Below are positions 32,316 through 40,781 of a DNA stretch of 64,000 nucleotides, in pieces. Source of the stretch: Burkholderiaceae bacterium (GTDB lineage Bacteria > Pseudomonadota > Gammaproteobacteria > Burkholderiales > Burkholderiaceae_C); NCBI GenBank assembly GCA_019745555.1, contig JAIESX010000009.1, forward strand, positions 45,071 to 109,070. Direction: 5' to 3'. Numbering within the stretch: position 1 is the stretch's first letter; each line of letters opens with the position of its first letter. The notes below the pieces were generated by a model that searched no databases, had not been told where the DNA came from, and saw only the letters and a list, made by a program, of their open reading frames with translations. The position numbers were made by a program, and so were the translations under genes.

Positions 32316-32881
32316 ACCTCACGACATGGCAACCGACTGAGGACGGCGCGAAGGAGCTGCTGAAGTTCCTGATGGTCGTCTATGGCCAGAAGTTCACCGA
32401 CCAATGGCGCGGTGTGACGCTGGGCGAAATGAAGGCCGTCTGGTCGATGGCGCTTGCCGGCTACTCGACCGAGGAAGTGCAGCGTGGCCTCAAAGCCTGC
32501 ATGTCGCGCGTGTGGCCGCCGACGCTGCCCGAGTTCCTTCTGCTCTGCCGGCCGCCCGTGGATCACGAGGCCGCGTTCATCGAGGCCGTGAAGCAGATGC
32601 GTCAGCGCGACAACGGCACGGACACCTGGAGCGCTCCGGCGATCTACTGGGCCGCCGTGGAGTTCGGCTCGTGGGAGTTGCGCCAGGCGAGCTGGGACCG
32701 CGCGAAGGCGCGCTGGACCCGCATCCTGGACGAGCAACTGGCAAAGGGTGAGCTGCCGCCGGTACCGCCTCGCATGGAAGCGCTGCCAGCTCCAGGGAGG
32801 GCGACTGCGAATCCCGAGAAGGTGCGCGAGCTGATCGAGGGTCTGCGCCAGCGCATGGCCATGCCGAAGGGGGCCGCGTGA
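32312..32881 (+). CDS. Replication P-like protein
   Basis: A 189-residue protein. Helical N-terminal domain (DGAKELLKFLMVVYGQKFTDQW, LGEMKAVWSMALAGYSTEEVQRGLKAC), then the conserved phage motif VWPPTLPEFLLLCRPP near residues 70-85, and a C-terminal region that is basic and Pro-rich and ends in a helix (REEL-type PEKVRELIEGLRQRM). Proteins with this PPTLPEF motif follow O-like genes in temperate phages and are annotated as replication protein P, the helicase loader. It overlaps its upstream and downstream neighbours by 4 nt each. Confidence 0.75.
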   Translation: MNLTTWQPTEDGAKELLKFLMVVYGQKFTDQWRGVTLGEMKAVWSMALAGYSTEEVQRGLKACMSRVWPPTLPEFLLLCRPPVDHEAAFIEAVKQMRQRDNGTDTWSAPAIYWAAVEFGSWELRQASWDRAKARWTRILDEQLAKGELPPVPPRMEALPAPGRATANPEKVRELIEGLRQRMAMPKGAA

Positions 32882-33168
32882 CATGCGTGACTGCCGAACC
32901 CTTGGAATCTGCCAAGACCGACCCGTCCGGTGCACCGACTGCCCACTGCCCGGCCTGCGAGTCATTCGGACGACGGCCGTCGGGTGGTCAGTACCGGATG
33001 CAGTGCCTGGAGTGCTGCGCGCGCCTGGTGGCCAGCACGTACCCGAATCGGCAGGCGGCGGCGGCCATGATGGTCGTGGTCAAGCGAAACATCGCCCGCT
33101 TTGCCCCTACGTTTGGCCCGGCCGACGTGACGGAGCGCGCGCGCCAGATGCTGGAGAGACGCCGTTGA
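32878..33168 (+). CDS. Small zinc-ribbon phage protein (96 aa)
   Basis: GTG start overlapping the previous stop (GTGA). Cysteine pairs CPAC (near residue 24) and CLECC (near residue 44) suggest a small zinc-binding domain, followed by a basic helical tail (AAAAMMVVVKRNIARF and VTERARQMLERRR). A second frame from ATG 32883 also starts with a cysteine-rich, gene-like stretch (MRDCRTLGICQDRPVRCTDC), so the exact start or an overlap of two small genes is uncertain. It lies in the early rightward operon. Confidence 0.6.
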   Translation: MTCVTAEPLESAKTDPSGAPTAHCPACESFGRRPSGGQYRMQCLECCARLVASTYPNRQAAAAMMVVVKRNIARFAPTFGPADVTERARQMLERRR

Positions 33169-33211
33169 GCGAGCAGGAAGTCGCTTTCGGCCTGGCAGTG
33201 GGGGCGCTGCC

Positions 33212-33421
33212 ATGAAGCTCTATTGCGCCCTGTGTGGTCGCCCCATGGATCAGGCCGCCGTCCTTATTGGCACGCTGCCTGTCGGGCCGAAGTGCGCCCA
33301 GCGCGCCGGCCTGACAACCCTGGCCCAGCGCAAGAGCGGCCTGGTGTTCCCTGTGGTCCGCCGCCAGGTGGCCAAGCCCAAGCAACCCGAGACCCTGGAC
33401 TTGTTCGAGGTGGCGGGATGA
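33212..33421 (+). CDS. Small zinc-finger-like phage protein (69 aa)
   Basis: MKLYCALCGRPMDQAAVLIGTLPVGPKCAQRAGL: a CxxC pair and a later single Cys suggest a short zinc-binding motif with His or Asp completing it. The C-terminal part (QRKSGLVFPVVRRQ, then ETLDLFEV) is unknown. It overlaps the DUF1367-family gene by 4 nt. Such short cysteine proteins are common in nin-type regions; no function can be assigned. Confidence 0.6.
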   Translation: MKLYCALCGRPMDQAAVLIGTLPVGPKCAQRAGLTTLAQRKSGLVFPVVRRQVAKPKQPETLDLFEVAG

Positions 33422-33870
33422 AGGCTGTGCTCATCAAGACCGACAAGGGCCTGCGCGGATCGACGCCGGCCGATCACGATGCCTGGCTGAAGTTCAAGCG
33501 CCGGCTCGACCGCATGGCTCCGGGAACATGGCTGCGCCTGGAGTGGGCACGCCCGCGTCACGGTGCCCATCACCGCAAGCTCTTCGCGCTGCTGGCGCTG
33601 GTCGCCGACAACTCGGAGACCTACGACACGCCCGAGAAGGCCCTTGTCGCCGTGAAGCTGGTGACGGGCTATGTCGATCCGGTCATTGACCCGATCACGG
33701 GCGAGCTGGTCCAGGTGCCGCGCTCGATCGCCTACGAGTCCATGGAGCAGGACGACTTCGAGCGGTTCTACGAGGCCGCCATCGACGGGGTGCTGCGCCA
33801 CATCCTCCCGCAGCTCGACCGTGAGACGGCCGATCGCTTGCTGGAGCAGATCGTTTTGGGGTGGGGCTGA
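33418..33870 (+). CDS. DUF1367-family phage protein
   Basis: A 150-residue protein, start MKAVLIKTDKGLRGSTPADHDAW at 33418, overlapping the preceding gene. The pattern matches DUF1367: an N-terminal beta start, LKFKRRLDRMAPGTWLRLEWARPRHGAHHRKLFALLALV, and a later SIAYESMEQDDFERFYEAAIDGVLRHILP. The family is found in nin-type regions of lambdoid prophages and its function is not known. It overlaps the next gene by one base (TGATG). Confidence 0.75.
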   Translation: MKAVLIKTDKGLRGSTPADHDAWLKFKRRLDRMAPGTWLRLEWARPRHGAHHRKLFALLALVADNSETYDTPEKALVAVKLVTGYVDPVIDPITGELVQVPRSIAYESMEQDDFERFYEAAIDGVLRHILPQLDRETADRLLEQIVLGWG

Positions 33871-34142
33871 TGCAGTCGAAGAACAAGAAGGCCCCGACTG
33901 CCGCCGAGAAGCGCCACATCGAGCGGGTGAAGTCGCTGCCGTGTGCTGTCTGTGACGCGCCTGGCCCCAGCGACTGCCACGAAATTAAGCAAGGTCAATG
34001 GTTCACGTCCGTGGCCCTGTGCCCGTCCTGCCATACCGGCTCGCTGATGGGTCTGCATGGCCAGCGCCGCGCCTGGGCGATCCGCAAGCTCGATGAGCTT
34101 GACGCCCTGGCCATCACCGTCGAAAGGCTGGTGGCGGCTTGA
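33870..34142 (+). CDS. HNH/zinc-finger-like phage protein (NinG/DUF968-like)
   Basis: A 90-residue protein, start MQSKNKKAPTAAEKRHIERV at 33870. The motif CAVCDAPGPSDCHEIKQGQ...CPSCHTG has two CxxC pairs and histidines spaced as in small HNH-type nucleases of phage recombination regions; the catalytic His-Asn-His set is incomplete in my reading. The neighbours are DUF1367 and RusA genes, which supports a recombination role. Confidence 0.55.
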   Translation: MQSKNKKAPTAAEKRHIERVKSLPCAVCDAPGPSDCHEIKQGQWFTSVALCPSCHTGSLMGLHGQRRAWAIRKLDELDALAITVERLVAA

Positions 34143-34147
34143 AGCGG

Positions 34148-34372
34148 ATGTTGGACATGGAGGACTTCCCTGTGGGCACTCGCGTCATGACGCCGACCGG
34201 TCGGGTTGGGACCGTTATCAAGCACCGAGGGGCCGAATCCAAGCTGGATCACTTCCAGCGCCTGACCGTTCGCCTCGATGGCGGGGGCCGCCGTAACCTG
34301 GTGACGCTTCAGCCTCATCTGTTGACCAAATATCCGCCGGAGAAGGAGCCGGTGCAAAAAATCGAAGCATGA
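34148..34372 (+). CDS. Small SH3-like phage protein (74 aa)
   Basis: Start MLDMEDFPVGTRVMTPTGRVGTVIKHRG at 34148; a TTG at 34139 that overlaps the upstream gene is an alternative. The pattern VGTRVMTPTGRVGTVIKHRG...RLTVRLDGGGRRNLVTLQPHLL resembles a small SH3-like barrel of the KOW/DUF type. It overlaps rusA by 4 nt. Its frame carries one copy of the decamer CAAATATCCG near its end. Confidence 0.55.
   Translation: MLDMEDFPVGTRVMTPTGRVGTVIKHRGAESKLDHFQRLTVRLDGGGRRNLVTLQPHLLTKYPPEKEPVQKIEA
34327..34336 (+). repeat. Decamer CAAATATCCG, copy 1
   Basis: First of four exact copies of an unusually AT-rich decamer in GC-rich phage DNA, all on the plus strand. This copy is inside a small early gene just before rusA. 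See also 37,230, 40,783 and 61,042. Confidence 0.5.
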
Positions 34373-34737
34373 ATACCGTAGTCCTACCCTGGCCCCCGAA
34401 AGAGCTGAGCCCGAATGCGCGCCTGCACCACATGGCGCTGCACCGTGTGAAGAAGGCATACCGCACCGCCTGCTGGTTGCAGGCCCGCAAAGCCGGAATG
34501 TCGGCCGCGACCCTGCTGGGGGCCGAAGAAGCCGAAGTTCACCTGGTCTTCTACCCGCCGGACAAGCGCAACCGCGACGCCGACAACATGCTCGCCAGCA
34601 TGAAGGCCGGGCTCGATGGCCTGGCCGACGCCCTGAAGGTGGACGACAGCATTTTCCGGGTGACGTTCGACGTGTCCGATGACATCGGCGGCATGGTCAA
34701 GGTTTCGGTGGTCCCTCTGACTAAGGGGGCCGCATGA
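34369..34737 (+). CDS. rusA: RusA-type Holliday junction resolvase
   Basis: A 122-residue protein. The N-terminal part MNTVVLPWPPKELSPNARLHHMALHRVKKAYR and the active-site segment KRNRDADNMLASMKAGLDGLADALKVDD carry the conserved aspartates of RusA, which bind magnesium and cut four-way junctions. It resolves recombination intermediates before packaging. It sits in the usual nin-type position and overlaps both neighbours by 4 nt. Confidence 0.9.
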   Translation: MNTVVLPWPPKELSPNARLHHMALHRVKKAYRTACWLQARKAGMSAATLLGAEEAEVHLVFYPPDKRNRDADNMLASMKAGLDGLADALKVDDSIFRVTFDVSDDIGGMVKVSVVPLTKGAA

Positions 34738-34937
34738 GCGAGAACACCAAGACCACGACGCCCAGCGTTGCCGGCCCGAGGACAGCCGTGGCGGCAACCG
34801 TGCCGAGCGGCAGTCACTACGACGGTCGAGAGCTGCGCCCCTATGCGGGCCGACCTGGTGCAACCGATGCGCTCGCTCTGCCCAGCCGGATCGGAAAGCG
34901 CCTGCATTACCGCGATGGAAGGGTGGTCCAGCCATGA
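34734..34937 (+). CDS. Small phage protein with YDGRELRPYAGRPGA motif
   Basis: A 67-residue protein: a disordered Thr/Ala-rich N-terminal half, then GSHYDGRELRPYAGRPGATDALALPSRIGKRLHYRDGRVVQP, described in pieces because of length. The GRELRPYxGRPGA...PSRxGxRLxYRDGRV pattern is one I recognise from small proteins of other temperate phages near rusA and terminase; no function is known. It overlaps both neighbours by 4 nt. Confidence 0.6.
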   Translation: MSENTKTTTPSVAGPRTAVAATVPSGSHYDGRELRPYAGRPGATDALALPSRIGKRLHYRDGRVVQP

Positions 34938-35332
34938 AGAAGAAGCGCAAGCCCGTGGGCGTCCATCCGTTCGTGAAGCAGGCTGCCCGTGCCAAGTGGA
35001 ACGCGGAGGCCGTGACCGCCCAGATTCATGCCCTGACCGGTGCCGACCGCGAGCGCCTGCTGGCGCATGGGTCGGTCCTGTTCTCGGTGGCCGCCGCCTG
35101 CGCGATGTACCTGGGCTGGACCGGTGACGAGCCAGACATGCGGATCGTGCGCGCCAGCGTGAACGCCCTGGACGATCTGGCCAAGCGCCCGACCATCACC
35201 GACATGGACCGGGGAGCGCTCATGAGCGGGATGCAGGCATCGGCCCGGATCATTGAAGTGACGCCGATCGAAGCCGTCATCGAGGCGGCGCTGATGTACG
35301 ACGAGCACAGCCGGGCATGGGGGAAAAAATGA
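34934..35332 (+). CDS. Unknown phage protein before terminase (132 aa)
   Basis: A 132-residue soluble, helical protein: a basic start (MKKKRKPVGVHPFVKQAARAKWNAEAV), a central hydrophobic helix (HGSVLFSVAAACAMYLGW) and a final helical part. The position just before the small terminase gene is where late regulators are often found, but I see no motif that supports this. It overlaps the small terminase start by 4 nt. Confidence 0.6.
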   Translation: MKKKRKPVGVHPFVKQAARAKWNAEAVTAQIHALTGADRERLLAHGSVLFSVAAACAMYLGWTGDEPDMRIVRASVNALDDLAKRPTITDMDRGALMSGMQASARIIEVTPIEAVIEAALMYDEHSRAWGKK

Positions 35333-35916
35333 AGCCATTGACCCCCAAGCAGGAAGCATTCGCCACGGGCGTCGCGGCCGGTCTGTCGCAGGCCGAGGCG
35401 TACCGCCAGGCATTCCCAAACTCACGCGGTTGGAAGGATGAGACCGTCTGGAAGCGCGCCTCCGAGCTGGCCGGCAATAGGGAGGTTCAGGGGAGGATTC
35501 AAGAGCTTCGAGACAAAGCGGCCGAGGCCAACGAGGTCACGATCGAGCGTATCGTCGCCGAGGTGGTGAAGATCGCCTTCGCCAATCAGCGCGACCTGAT
35601 GACCTGGGGTCCGCAGGGTGTGAAGCTGCGCTCCAGCGATGACCTGACCGACGAACAGGCGGCAGCCGTGTCCGAAGTGTCGGAGTCGTTCAGCTCCACC
35701 GGCGGCAGCCTCAAGCTCAAGACCCACGACAAGCTGGGCGCGCTGCGCTTCCTGGCCGAGCTGAAGGGCTTTCTGGTCAAGAAGCAGGAAATCACTGGGG
35801 CCAATGGCAAGGACCTGGTGCCCGAGGCTCCGAAGGGTGTGCTGGTCGTGCCCGGCGTGATGTCCGAGGAAGCCTGGGAAAAGATGATGGCCGAGCGCCA
35901 GGAGGGCGGAGCTTGA
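35329..35916 (+). CDS. Terminase small subunit
   Basis: A 195-residue protein, start MKPLTPKQEAFATGVAAGLSQAEAYRQAFP at 35329. This opening is the DNA-binding helix-turn-helix of the small terminase family. The central helices (EVQGRIQELRDKAAEANEVTIERIVAEVVKIAFANQRDL) would form the oligomer ring. The C-terminal end probably contacts the large subunit. It recognises the phage packaging site. It overlaps the large subunit gene by one base (TGATG). Confidence 0.9.
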   Translation: MKPLTPKQEAFATGVAAGLSQAEAYRQAFPNSRGWKDETVWKRASELAGNREVQGRIQELRDKAAEANEVTIERIVAEVVKIAFANQRDLMTWGPQGVKLRSSDDLTDEQAAAVSEVSESFSSTGGSLKLKTHDKLGALRFLAELKGFLVKKQEITGANGKDLVPEAPKGVLVVPGVMSEEAWEKMMAERQEGGA

Positions 35917-37298
35917 TGGCGCGCTGGGCTCCGCTGCCTGGCGCGCAGTTTCGATTCCTGACGTGCCCGACCTTCGAGGCCCTGATGCACGGCACGCGCG
36001 GCGGCGGCAAGACCGACACGCTGCTGATGTCATTCGCCATGCACACGGGCAAGGGCTACGGCCAGCATTGGCGCGGCGTGCTGTTTCGCCTGACCTACCC
36101 GCAGCTCGCGGACGTGGTGGCCAAGTCCCGCCGATGGTTCACCCAGTTCTTCCCGGAAGCCAAGTTCAACAAGGCCGAGCACTACTGGGAGTGGCCGACC
36201 GGGGAAATGCTGTTCTTCCGCTACGGCGCAAGCGAGGACGATTACTGGAACTACCACGGCCACGAGTACCCCTGGCTCGGGTTTGAAGAGCTGACCAACT
36301 GGCGCGACCTGAGCTTCTACGAGGCCATGCACTCGACCTGCCGGTCATCGTTTCCCGGCATGCCCCGCATGGTGCGCGCGACCTGCAACCCATTCGGCAA
36401 GGGGCACGGCGCGGTCAAGGAGCGCTTTCGCCTGGGTGAGGGTGGCGTGCCATCCGGCCAAGTCATCCGCAACGAGGGTGAAAAGCCGCGCGTCGCCATC
36501 CGCTCCAGCATCTTCGAGAACAAGGTTCTGCTGGCCAACGATCCGGACTACCTGGCCACGCTCCAGGCCCTGAAGGACCCGAACCGGCGCAAGGCATGGC
36601 TCGATGGCGACTGGGACATCCACGTCGGTAGCTTCCTGGAGGGCGTCTGGGACGTGAAGCGCCACGTCGTGGAGCCCTTTGCCATTCCGTCGAGCTGGAA
36701 GGTCTGGAAGTCCATGGACTGGGGCTATGCCCGCCCGTATGCCGTCTATTGGATGGCCATGGACCCAGACGGCGTGCACTACATCTGGCGCGAGCTGTAT
36801 GGCATCGGCGAGAAGCCCAACGAGGGCAGCCGCGAAGACGCCGCGAAGGTGGCCAGGAAGATCAGGGCCATCGAGGAACACGACGAGCGCCTGGGCTACG
36901 AGTACCGCCTGAACCTGGCAGACCCGGCCATCTTCTCCAAGATCGGCGCGGACCGCTCGATCGGCCAGATATTCCGCGAGGGCGGGGTGAAGTGGATGGA
37001 GGCTTGGAACGCCAAGGGCTCACGGGTCAACGGCGCGCAGGAAATCATCCGCCTGCTGTCAGAGGACCGGCTGAAAGTGTTTTCGAGCTGCAAGCACTGG
37101 CTGCGCACCGTTCCGGCCCTGCCGCCATCGGACGACAACCCGGAAGACGTGGACACCGACGCCGAGGACCACGCCTGGGACGCCACGCGCTACGGCGTCA
37201 TGCGCCGCCGTCGCTCTCCGGACGAGGAACAAATATCCGCCGACCTGGATGAGCCGACCAAAAAATACGACGACGACACCTATCGACTGAGGGTTTGA
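35916..37298 (+). CDS. Terminase large subunit
   Basis: A 460-residue packaging motor. The N-terminal ATPase has a Walker A-like GTRGGGKTD (near residue 28) and Walker B region GFEELTNW. The nuclease part has MDWGYARPYAVYW, a middle ADPAIFSKIG segment and a late DAEDHAWDATRYGVM, which supply the acidic residues of the RNase H-like fold. The length is normal for P22/BPP-1-like phages. It packs DNA into the prohead through the portal, the next gene. Confidence 0.93.
   Translation: MARWAPLPGAQFRFLTCPTFEALMHGTRGGGKTDTLLMSFAMHTGKGYGQHWRGVLFRLTYPQLADVVAKSRRWFTQFFPEAKFNKAEHYWEWPTGEMLFFRYGASEDDYWNYHGHEYPWLGFEELTNWRDLSFYEAMHSTCRSSFPGMPRMVRATCNPFGKGHGAVKERFRLGEGGVPSGQVIRNEGEKPRVAIRSSIFENKVLLANDPDYLATLQALKDPNRRKAWLDGDWDIHVGSFLEGVWDVKRHVVEPFAIPSSWKVWKSMDWGYARPYAVYWMAMDPDGVHYIWRELYGIGEKPNEGSREDAAKVARKIRAIEEHDERLGYEYRLNLADPAIFSKIGADRSIGQIFREGGVKWMEAWNAKGSRVNGAQEIIRLLSEDRLKVFSSCKHWLRTVPALPPSDDNPEDVDTDAEDHAWDATRYGVMRRRRSPDEEQISADLDEPTKKYDDDTYRLRV
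37230..37239 (+). repeat. Decamer CAAATATCCG, copy 2
   Basis: Exact copy of the decamer at 34,327, here inside the 3' end of the large terminase gene. The codons read differently in each copy, so the repetition is at DNA or RNA level. Confidence 0.5.
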
Positions 37299-37300
37299 CC

Positions 37301-39193
37301 ATGCCGATGACCGAAGAAAACAAGACCGCAGCCGATGGCTCGCGCGACACGCCCCAGCCCGACGAGCTGGCGCGCAAGTGGAACAAGCGAATCTCGAACG
37401 CACGCGCGTACTGGGACAAGTTCCACAAGCGCGTGCGCCACAACCGCGCCGAGGTGGCTGGCTTCAACTGGCAGGCTGACCCCAAGGCCAAAGACTTCTA
37501 CAAGCACCGGGCCAACCTGATCCACGGCACGATCACCGCGATCCTGCCCAGCATCTACGCCCGCAACCCGGAAATCAGCGCGACCCCGCTGTACCGGGCG
37601 GACAACCTCAAGCTGTTCTGCAAGACCATCGAGACGGTCACGAACCGCTGTCTGGAGCGTGCGCGACTGAAGGACCGGGCCAAGGCGACCGTGCGCAGTT
37701 CGCTCACGTCGTCCTTCGGCATCGTCAAGGTCATGTACCAGCGCGACATCCAGAACGACCCGATCATCCTGGCGCGCATCAACGACACGCAGGACAACAT
37801 CGCCGAGGCCGAGCGCCTGATGGCCGACATCGACGATCCCGACCAGCGCCAGGCGCAGGAAGCAAACATCGAAGAGCTGCGCCAGCTCATGACGGCGCTC
37901 AAGGAGCAGGTCGAAGTCGTCGCGGCCGAGGGTCTGGTCATCGACCGCGTGCTGACCGACAACCTGCTGATCGACCCGTCGGTGTGCGAGTTCTTCGACT
38001 ACCGGGATGCGGACTGGCTGTGCCAGATCATCCCCATGAAGAAGTCCACCGCCGAGGCGACCTATGGCATGAAGCTGACCAATGCCAAGGCGTACCAGGA
38101 CAACGCCCAGATGCCCAAGAAGGACGGGCGACTGGCCAGCGGCGCGGCGATGCTGGACGAGGACAAGCAGATCGCCATCCTGGAAATCTGGGACAAGAAC
38201 ACCCAGCGCGTCTACACCATGGCCGAGGGCTGTGACTTCTGGCTGCGCGATCCGTATTCCCCACGCAAGGCTGGCGAGCGGTGGTACCCGTTCTTCTTGC
38301 TGCCCTACCAGGTGGTCGATGGCCAGTTCGTGGCCCCGAGTCTGGTGGACCTGACCTACATCCTCCAAGACGAGCACAACCAGGCACGCGATCGCTTCAA
38401 CGAGCACCGCGACCTGTGCCTGCCTGGCTGGGTGGCATCGGGAGAAGTCAGCGAGAAAAGCATCAAGCGCTTCAAGGACAGTGAGCTGGGTGAAATCACG
38501 ATCGTGGACACCGAGGGCAAGCCGCTGTCGCAGGTCATCATGCCGCGCGAGCATCCGGCCATTGACCCCGTGGTGTACGACACCAGCGCCGTGCGCTACG
38601 ACTGGGAGCAGGTCACGGGCTTGCAGGATGCGGCCCGCTCCACGGTGGTCAAGCCCAAGACCGCGACTGAGGCGTCGATCATGCAGCAGTCGCTGTCTGG
38701 CCGGACCAGCGAGTTCCGCGATCAGGTCGAAGACTGGCTTCAGGAGATTGCCCAGTACGCGGCCCAGATTCTTCTGCAAGAGCTGACCCCGGCGCAGGTC
38801 GAGCGAATGATGGGTCCGCCCGAGCCGCAGACCATTAACACGGGCGGCTTGCCCATGGTCGTCGAGGTCAAGCCCTACGACTGGCCCCAGCTCTCGCGCG
38901 ACCAGGTGTTCGAGATGGTCGAGATGCGCATTCGAGCCGGCACCACTGGCGCGCCCGACAAGCTCGAAGAGCAGGAAAACTGGGGAAAGATTCTCCCGAT
39001 CATTCAGAACCTGGTGACAGGGATCACGCAGGCCCGCATGCAGGGCGCGGACGCTGAACCCCTCATCAACCTGCTGCGCGAAACCATCAAGCGCTTCGAC
39101 GAGCGCCTGGATGTTGAGCAGTTCATCCCCAAGGCTCCCGCGATGCCAGCCCCGGCCATTCCGCCGGGCCTGCCGGCTGGTCTGCCCGCATAA
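37301..39193 (+). CDS. Portal protein
   Basis: A 630-residue protein starting MPMTEENKTAADGSRDTP, with a GAGGG ribosome-binding site; a TTG start six nt upstream is unlikely. A helical N-terminal part with the conserved WEKFHKRVRHNR-like segment precedes a stretch with YARNPEISATPLYR. A helix-rich stem has VKPKTATEASIMQQSLSGRTSEFRDQVEDWLQEIAQYAAQILLQ, described as a long amphipathic helix near residues 440-490. Its size, position directly after the large terminase gene and fold pattern match podovirus portals. Twelve copies form the DNA entry ring. Confidence 0.88.
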   Translation: MPMTEENKTAADGSRDTPQPDELARKWNKRISNARAYWDKFHKRVRHNRAEVAGFNWQADPKAKDFYKHRANLIHGTITAILPSIYARNPEISATPLYRADNLKLFCKTIETVTNRCLERARLKDRAKATVRSSLTSSFGIVKVMYQRDIQNDPIILARINDTQDNIAEAERLMADIDDPDQRQAQEANIEELRQLMTALKEQVEVVAAEGLVIDRVLTDNLLIDPSVCEFFDYRDADWLCQIIPMKKSTAEATYGMKLTNAKAYQDNAQMPKKDGRLASGAAMLDEDKQIAILEIWDKNTQRVYTMAEGCDFWLRDPYSPRKAGERWYPFFLLPYQVVDGQFVAPSLVDLTYILQDEHNQARDRFNEHRDLCLPGWVASGEVSEKSIKRFKDSELGEITIVDTEGKPLSQVIMPREHPAIDPVVYDTSAVRYDWEQVTGLQDAARSTVVKPKTATEASIMQQSLSGRTSEFRDQVEDWLQEIAQYAAQILLQELTPAQVERMMGPPEPQTINTGGLPMVVEVKPYDWPQLSRDQVFEMVEMRIRAGTTGAPDKLEEQENWGKILPIIQNLVTGITQARMQGADAEPLINLLRETIKRFDERLDVEQFIPKAPAMPAPAIPPGLPAGLPA

Positions 39194-39223
39194 GTTCCCC
39201 AACCACAACCAAGGAAATCCACC

Positions 39224-40384
39224 ATGCCACTCTGGAAGCAACGAATGCTCTCGCGCCTGATGAAGCCCGCCGACGGTGAAGGCGGCGATCTGGGCGGCGG
39301 CGCATCGGGCGACACGTCCGCCGTCGATACGTCCGGGACCGATGACGCGGGCGCTCCTGCCGGTGACGACGATGCCGGTACCGACGCCAATCCGCAGGCG
39401 AGTGCCGGCGAAGAACCTGCCGCAGACACCGGCACGAACGACGAGCTGCCGACCGACAAGCCCCAGTCCCCCAAGATGCTCGCCCTTCTGGACGAGCTGT
39501 CGGGCGAGAAGCCTGCCGACAAGCCCGCCGATGCGCCCAAGGCCGACGACAAGCCCGCAGGCGATCCGCCCGCAGCCGACAAGCCTGCCGCCGATCCCAC
39601 GCAGGGCAAGACATCGGAGCAGGAAGAAGCCGAGCTGCTGGAGGGCGTGAAGTCCGAGCGCGGCAAGGAGCGCATCAAGGCGGTGTTCGCCGAGAAGAAG
39701 CAGCTCGAAGCCGACATCACCGAGTTCCGCGAGCTGGTGAAGTCCACCGGCATGAGCGCGCAGGAGTTCGCAACGACGCTAGAGTTTGGCCGCCTGGTCA
39801 ACTCAGGCGACGAGAAGAACATCCGCGTCGCCCTCGAAATGATCGAGACGCAGCGCGCGGCGCTGTACCAGAAGCTCGGGGTCGAAGCGCCAGGCGTGGA
39901 CCTGTTGGCTGGCCACGATGACCTGAAGCAGGCCGTCGAGAACATGGAAATCACGCGCGACAAGGCCCTGGAGCTGGCCAAGCTGCGCAAGACGCAGGCG
40001 GACCTGACCCAGCGCCAGCAAGCCGAGACCGAGCGCGCGCAGAGCCAGGAGCAGTACCGCCAGACGGTGCAGTCGGCCGCGACCGCCATGGAAGCCTACC
40101 TCCAGACCCGCGCCAAGGAAGCCGACCATCCCGCGCGCCTGAAGATCATCGGCGAGCACTTCCAGAACCCGGCCAACCTCCAGCGCTTTGTGCAGACCTT
40201 CGAGCCCAAGCAATGGACCGCCGCGCTCCAGATGATGTACGACGGGATCGTCGTGCCCAAGGCCGCGCCGACCAGCCAGGCGCAACCCCTGCGCTCGCGC
40301 CCCGCACAACTGGGCACGCCTGCCGCGCAGGGCAACTCTCCGATGGATCGCCTGGCTCAACACCTGGACAACCTGGGCATCTGA
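39224..40384 (+). CDS. Scaffolding-type protein
   Basis: A 386-residue protein. The first about 130 residues are acidic, Ala/Asp/Pro-rich and disordered (repeated AD-K-PA units). The rest is helical and coiled-coil forming (KKQLEADITEFRELVKSTGM, QRQQAETERAQSQEQYRQT), with a short C-terminal segment that could bind the coat protein. It lies between portal and capsid genes, the normal place for scaffold. It helps coat subunits assemble and is lost during packaging. Confidence 0.8.
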   Translation: MPLWKQRMLSRLMKPADGEGGDLGGGASGDTSAVDTSGTDDAGAPAGDDDAGTDANPQASAGEEPAADTGTNDELPTDKPQSPKMLALLDELSGEKPADKPADAPKADDKPAGDPPAADKPAADPTQGKTSEQEEAELLEGVKSERGKERIKAVFAEKKQLEADITEFRELVKSTGMSAQEFATTLEFGRLVNSGDEKNIRVALEMIETQRAALYQKLGVEAPGVDLLAGHDDLKQAVENMEITRDKALELAKLRKTQADLTQRQQAETERAQSQEQYRQTVQSAATAMEAYLQTRAKEADHPARLKIIGEHFQNPANLQRFVQTFEPKQWTAALQMMYDGIVVPKAAPTSQAQPLRSRPAQLGTPAAQGNSPMDRLAQHLDNLGI

Positions 40385-40409
40385 CCCGTAGCACGAAAGG
40401 AGGCCAGCG

Positions 40410-40781
40410 ATGGCCATGAAAGACCTGAAGATCACCAAAAAGGAAGCCAAGGCCAAGAGCGAAAGCATGGTCATCGGATCGCCCGAGCAGGAGCGCTACC
40501 CCTATGGTCTGCGCCTGGACCTGAACAACGACACGCTGGAAAAGCTGGGCATGAAGTCGCTGCCGGCTGTCGGCACGGTGCTCATGTTCGAGGCCAAGGC
40601 CAAGGTGGTCGGCTCTCGCCAGTCCGCAACCGAGGGCTCTGAGAACCGCAGCGTCGAGCTTCAGATCACGCACCTGGACCTGGAAGAAGGCGAGACCGAC
40701 GAAGAGGTCAATGAAGGCGAGCTGACGCGCGGCCAGGCCGGCGCGATGAGCAAAGTCGCGCAGAAGATGCGCGGCATGTGA
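40410..40781 (+). CDS. Capsid cement/staple-like protein
   Basis: A 123-residue protein. MAMKDLKITKKEAKAKSESMVIGSPEQERYPYGLRLDLNNDTLEKLG, a beta-rich middle (GTVLMFEAKAKVVGSRQSATEGSENRSVELQITHLDLEEGE) and a helical end. Small beta proteins at this place, directly before the coat protein gene in BPP-1/BcepC6B-type podoviruses, bind the capsid outside and stabilise it. I assign it by position and general fold, not by a catalytic motif. Confidence 0.65.
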   Translation: MAMKDLKITKKEAKAKSESMVIGSPEQERYPYGLRLDLNNDTLEKLGMKSLPAVGTVLMFEAKAKVVGSRQSATEGSENRSVELQITHLDLEEGETDEEVNEGELTRGQAGAMSKVAQKMRGM

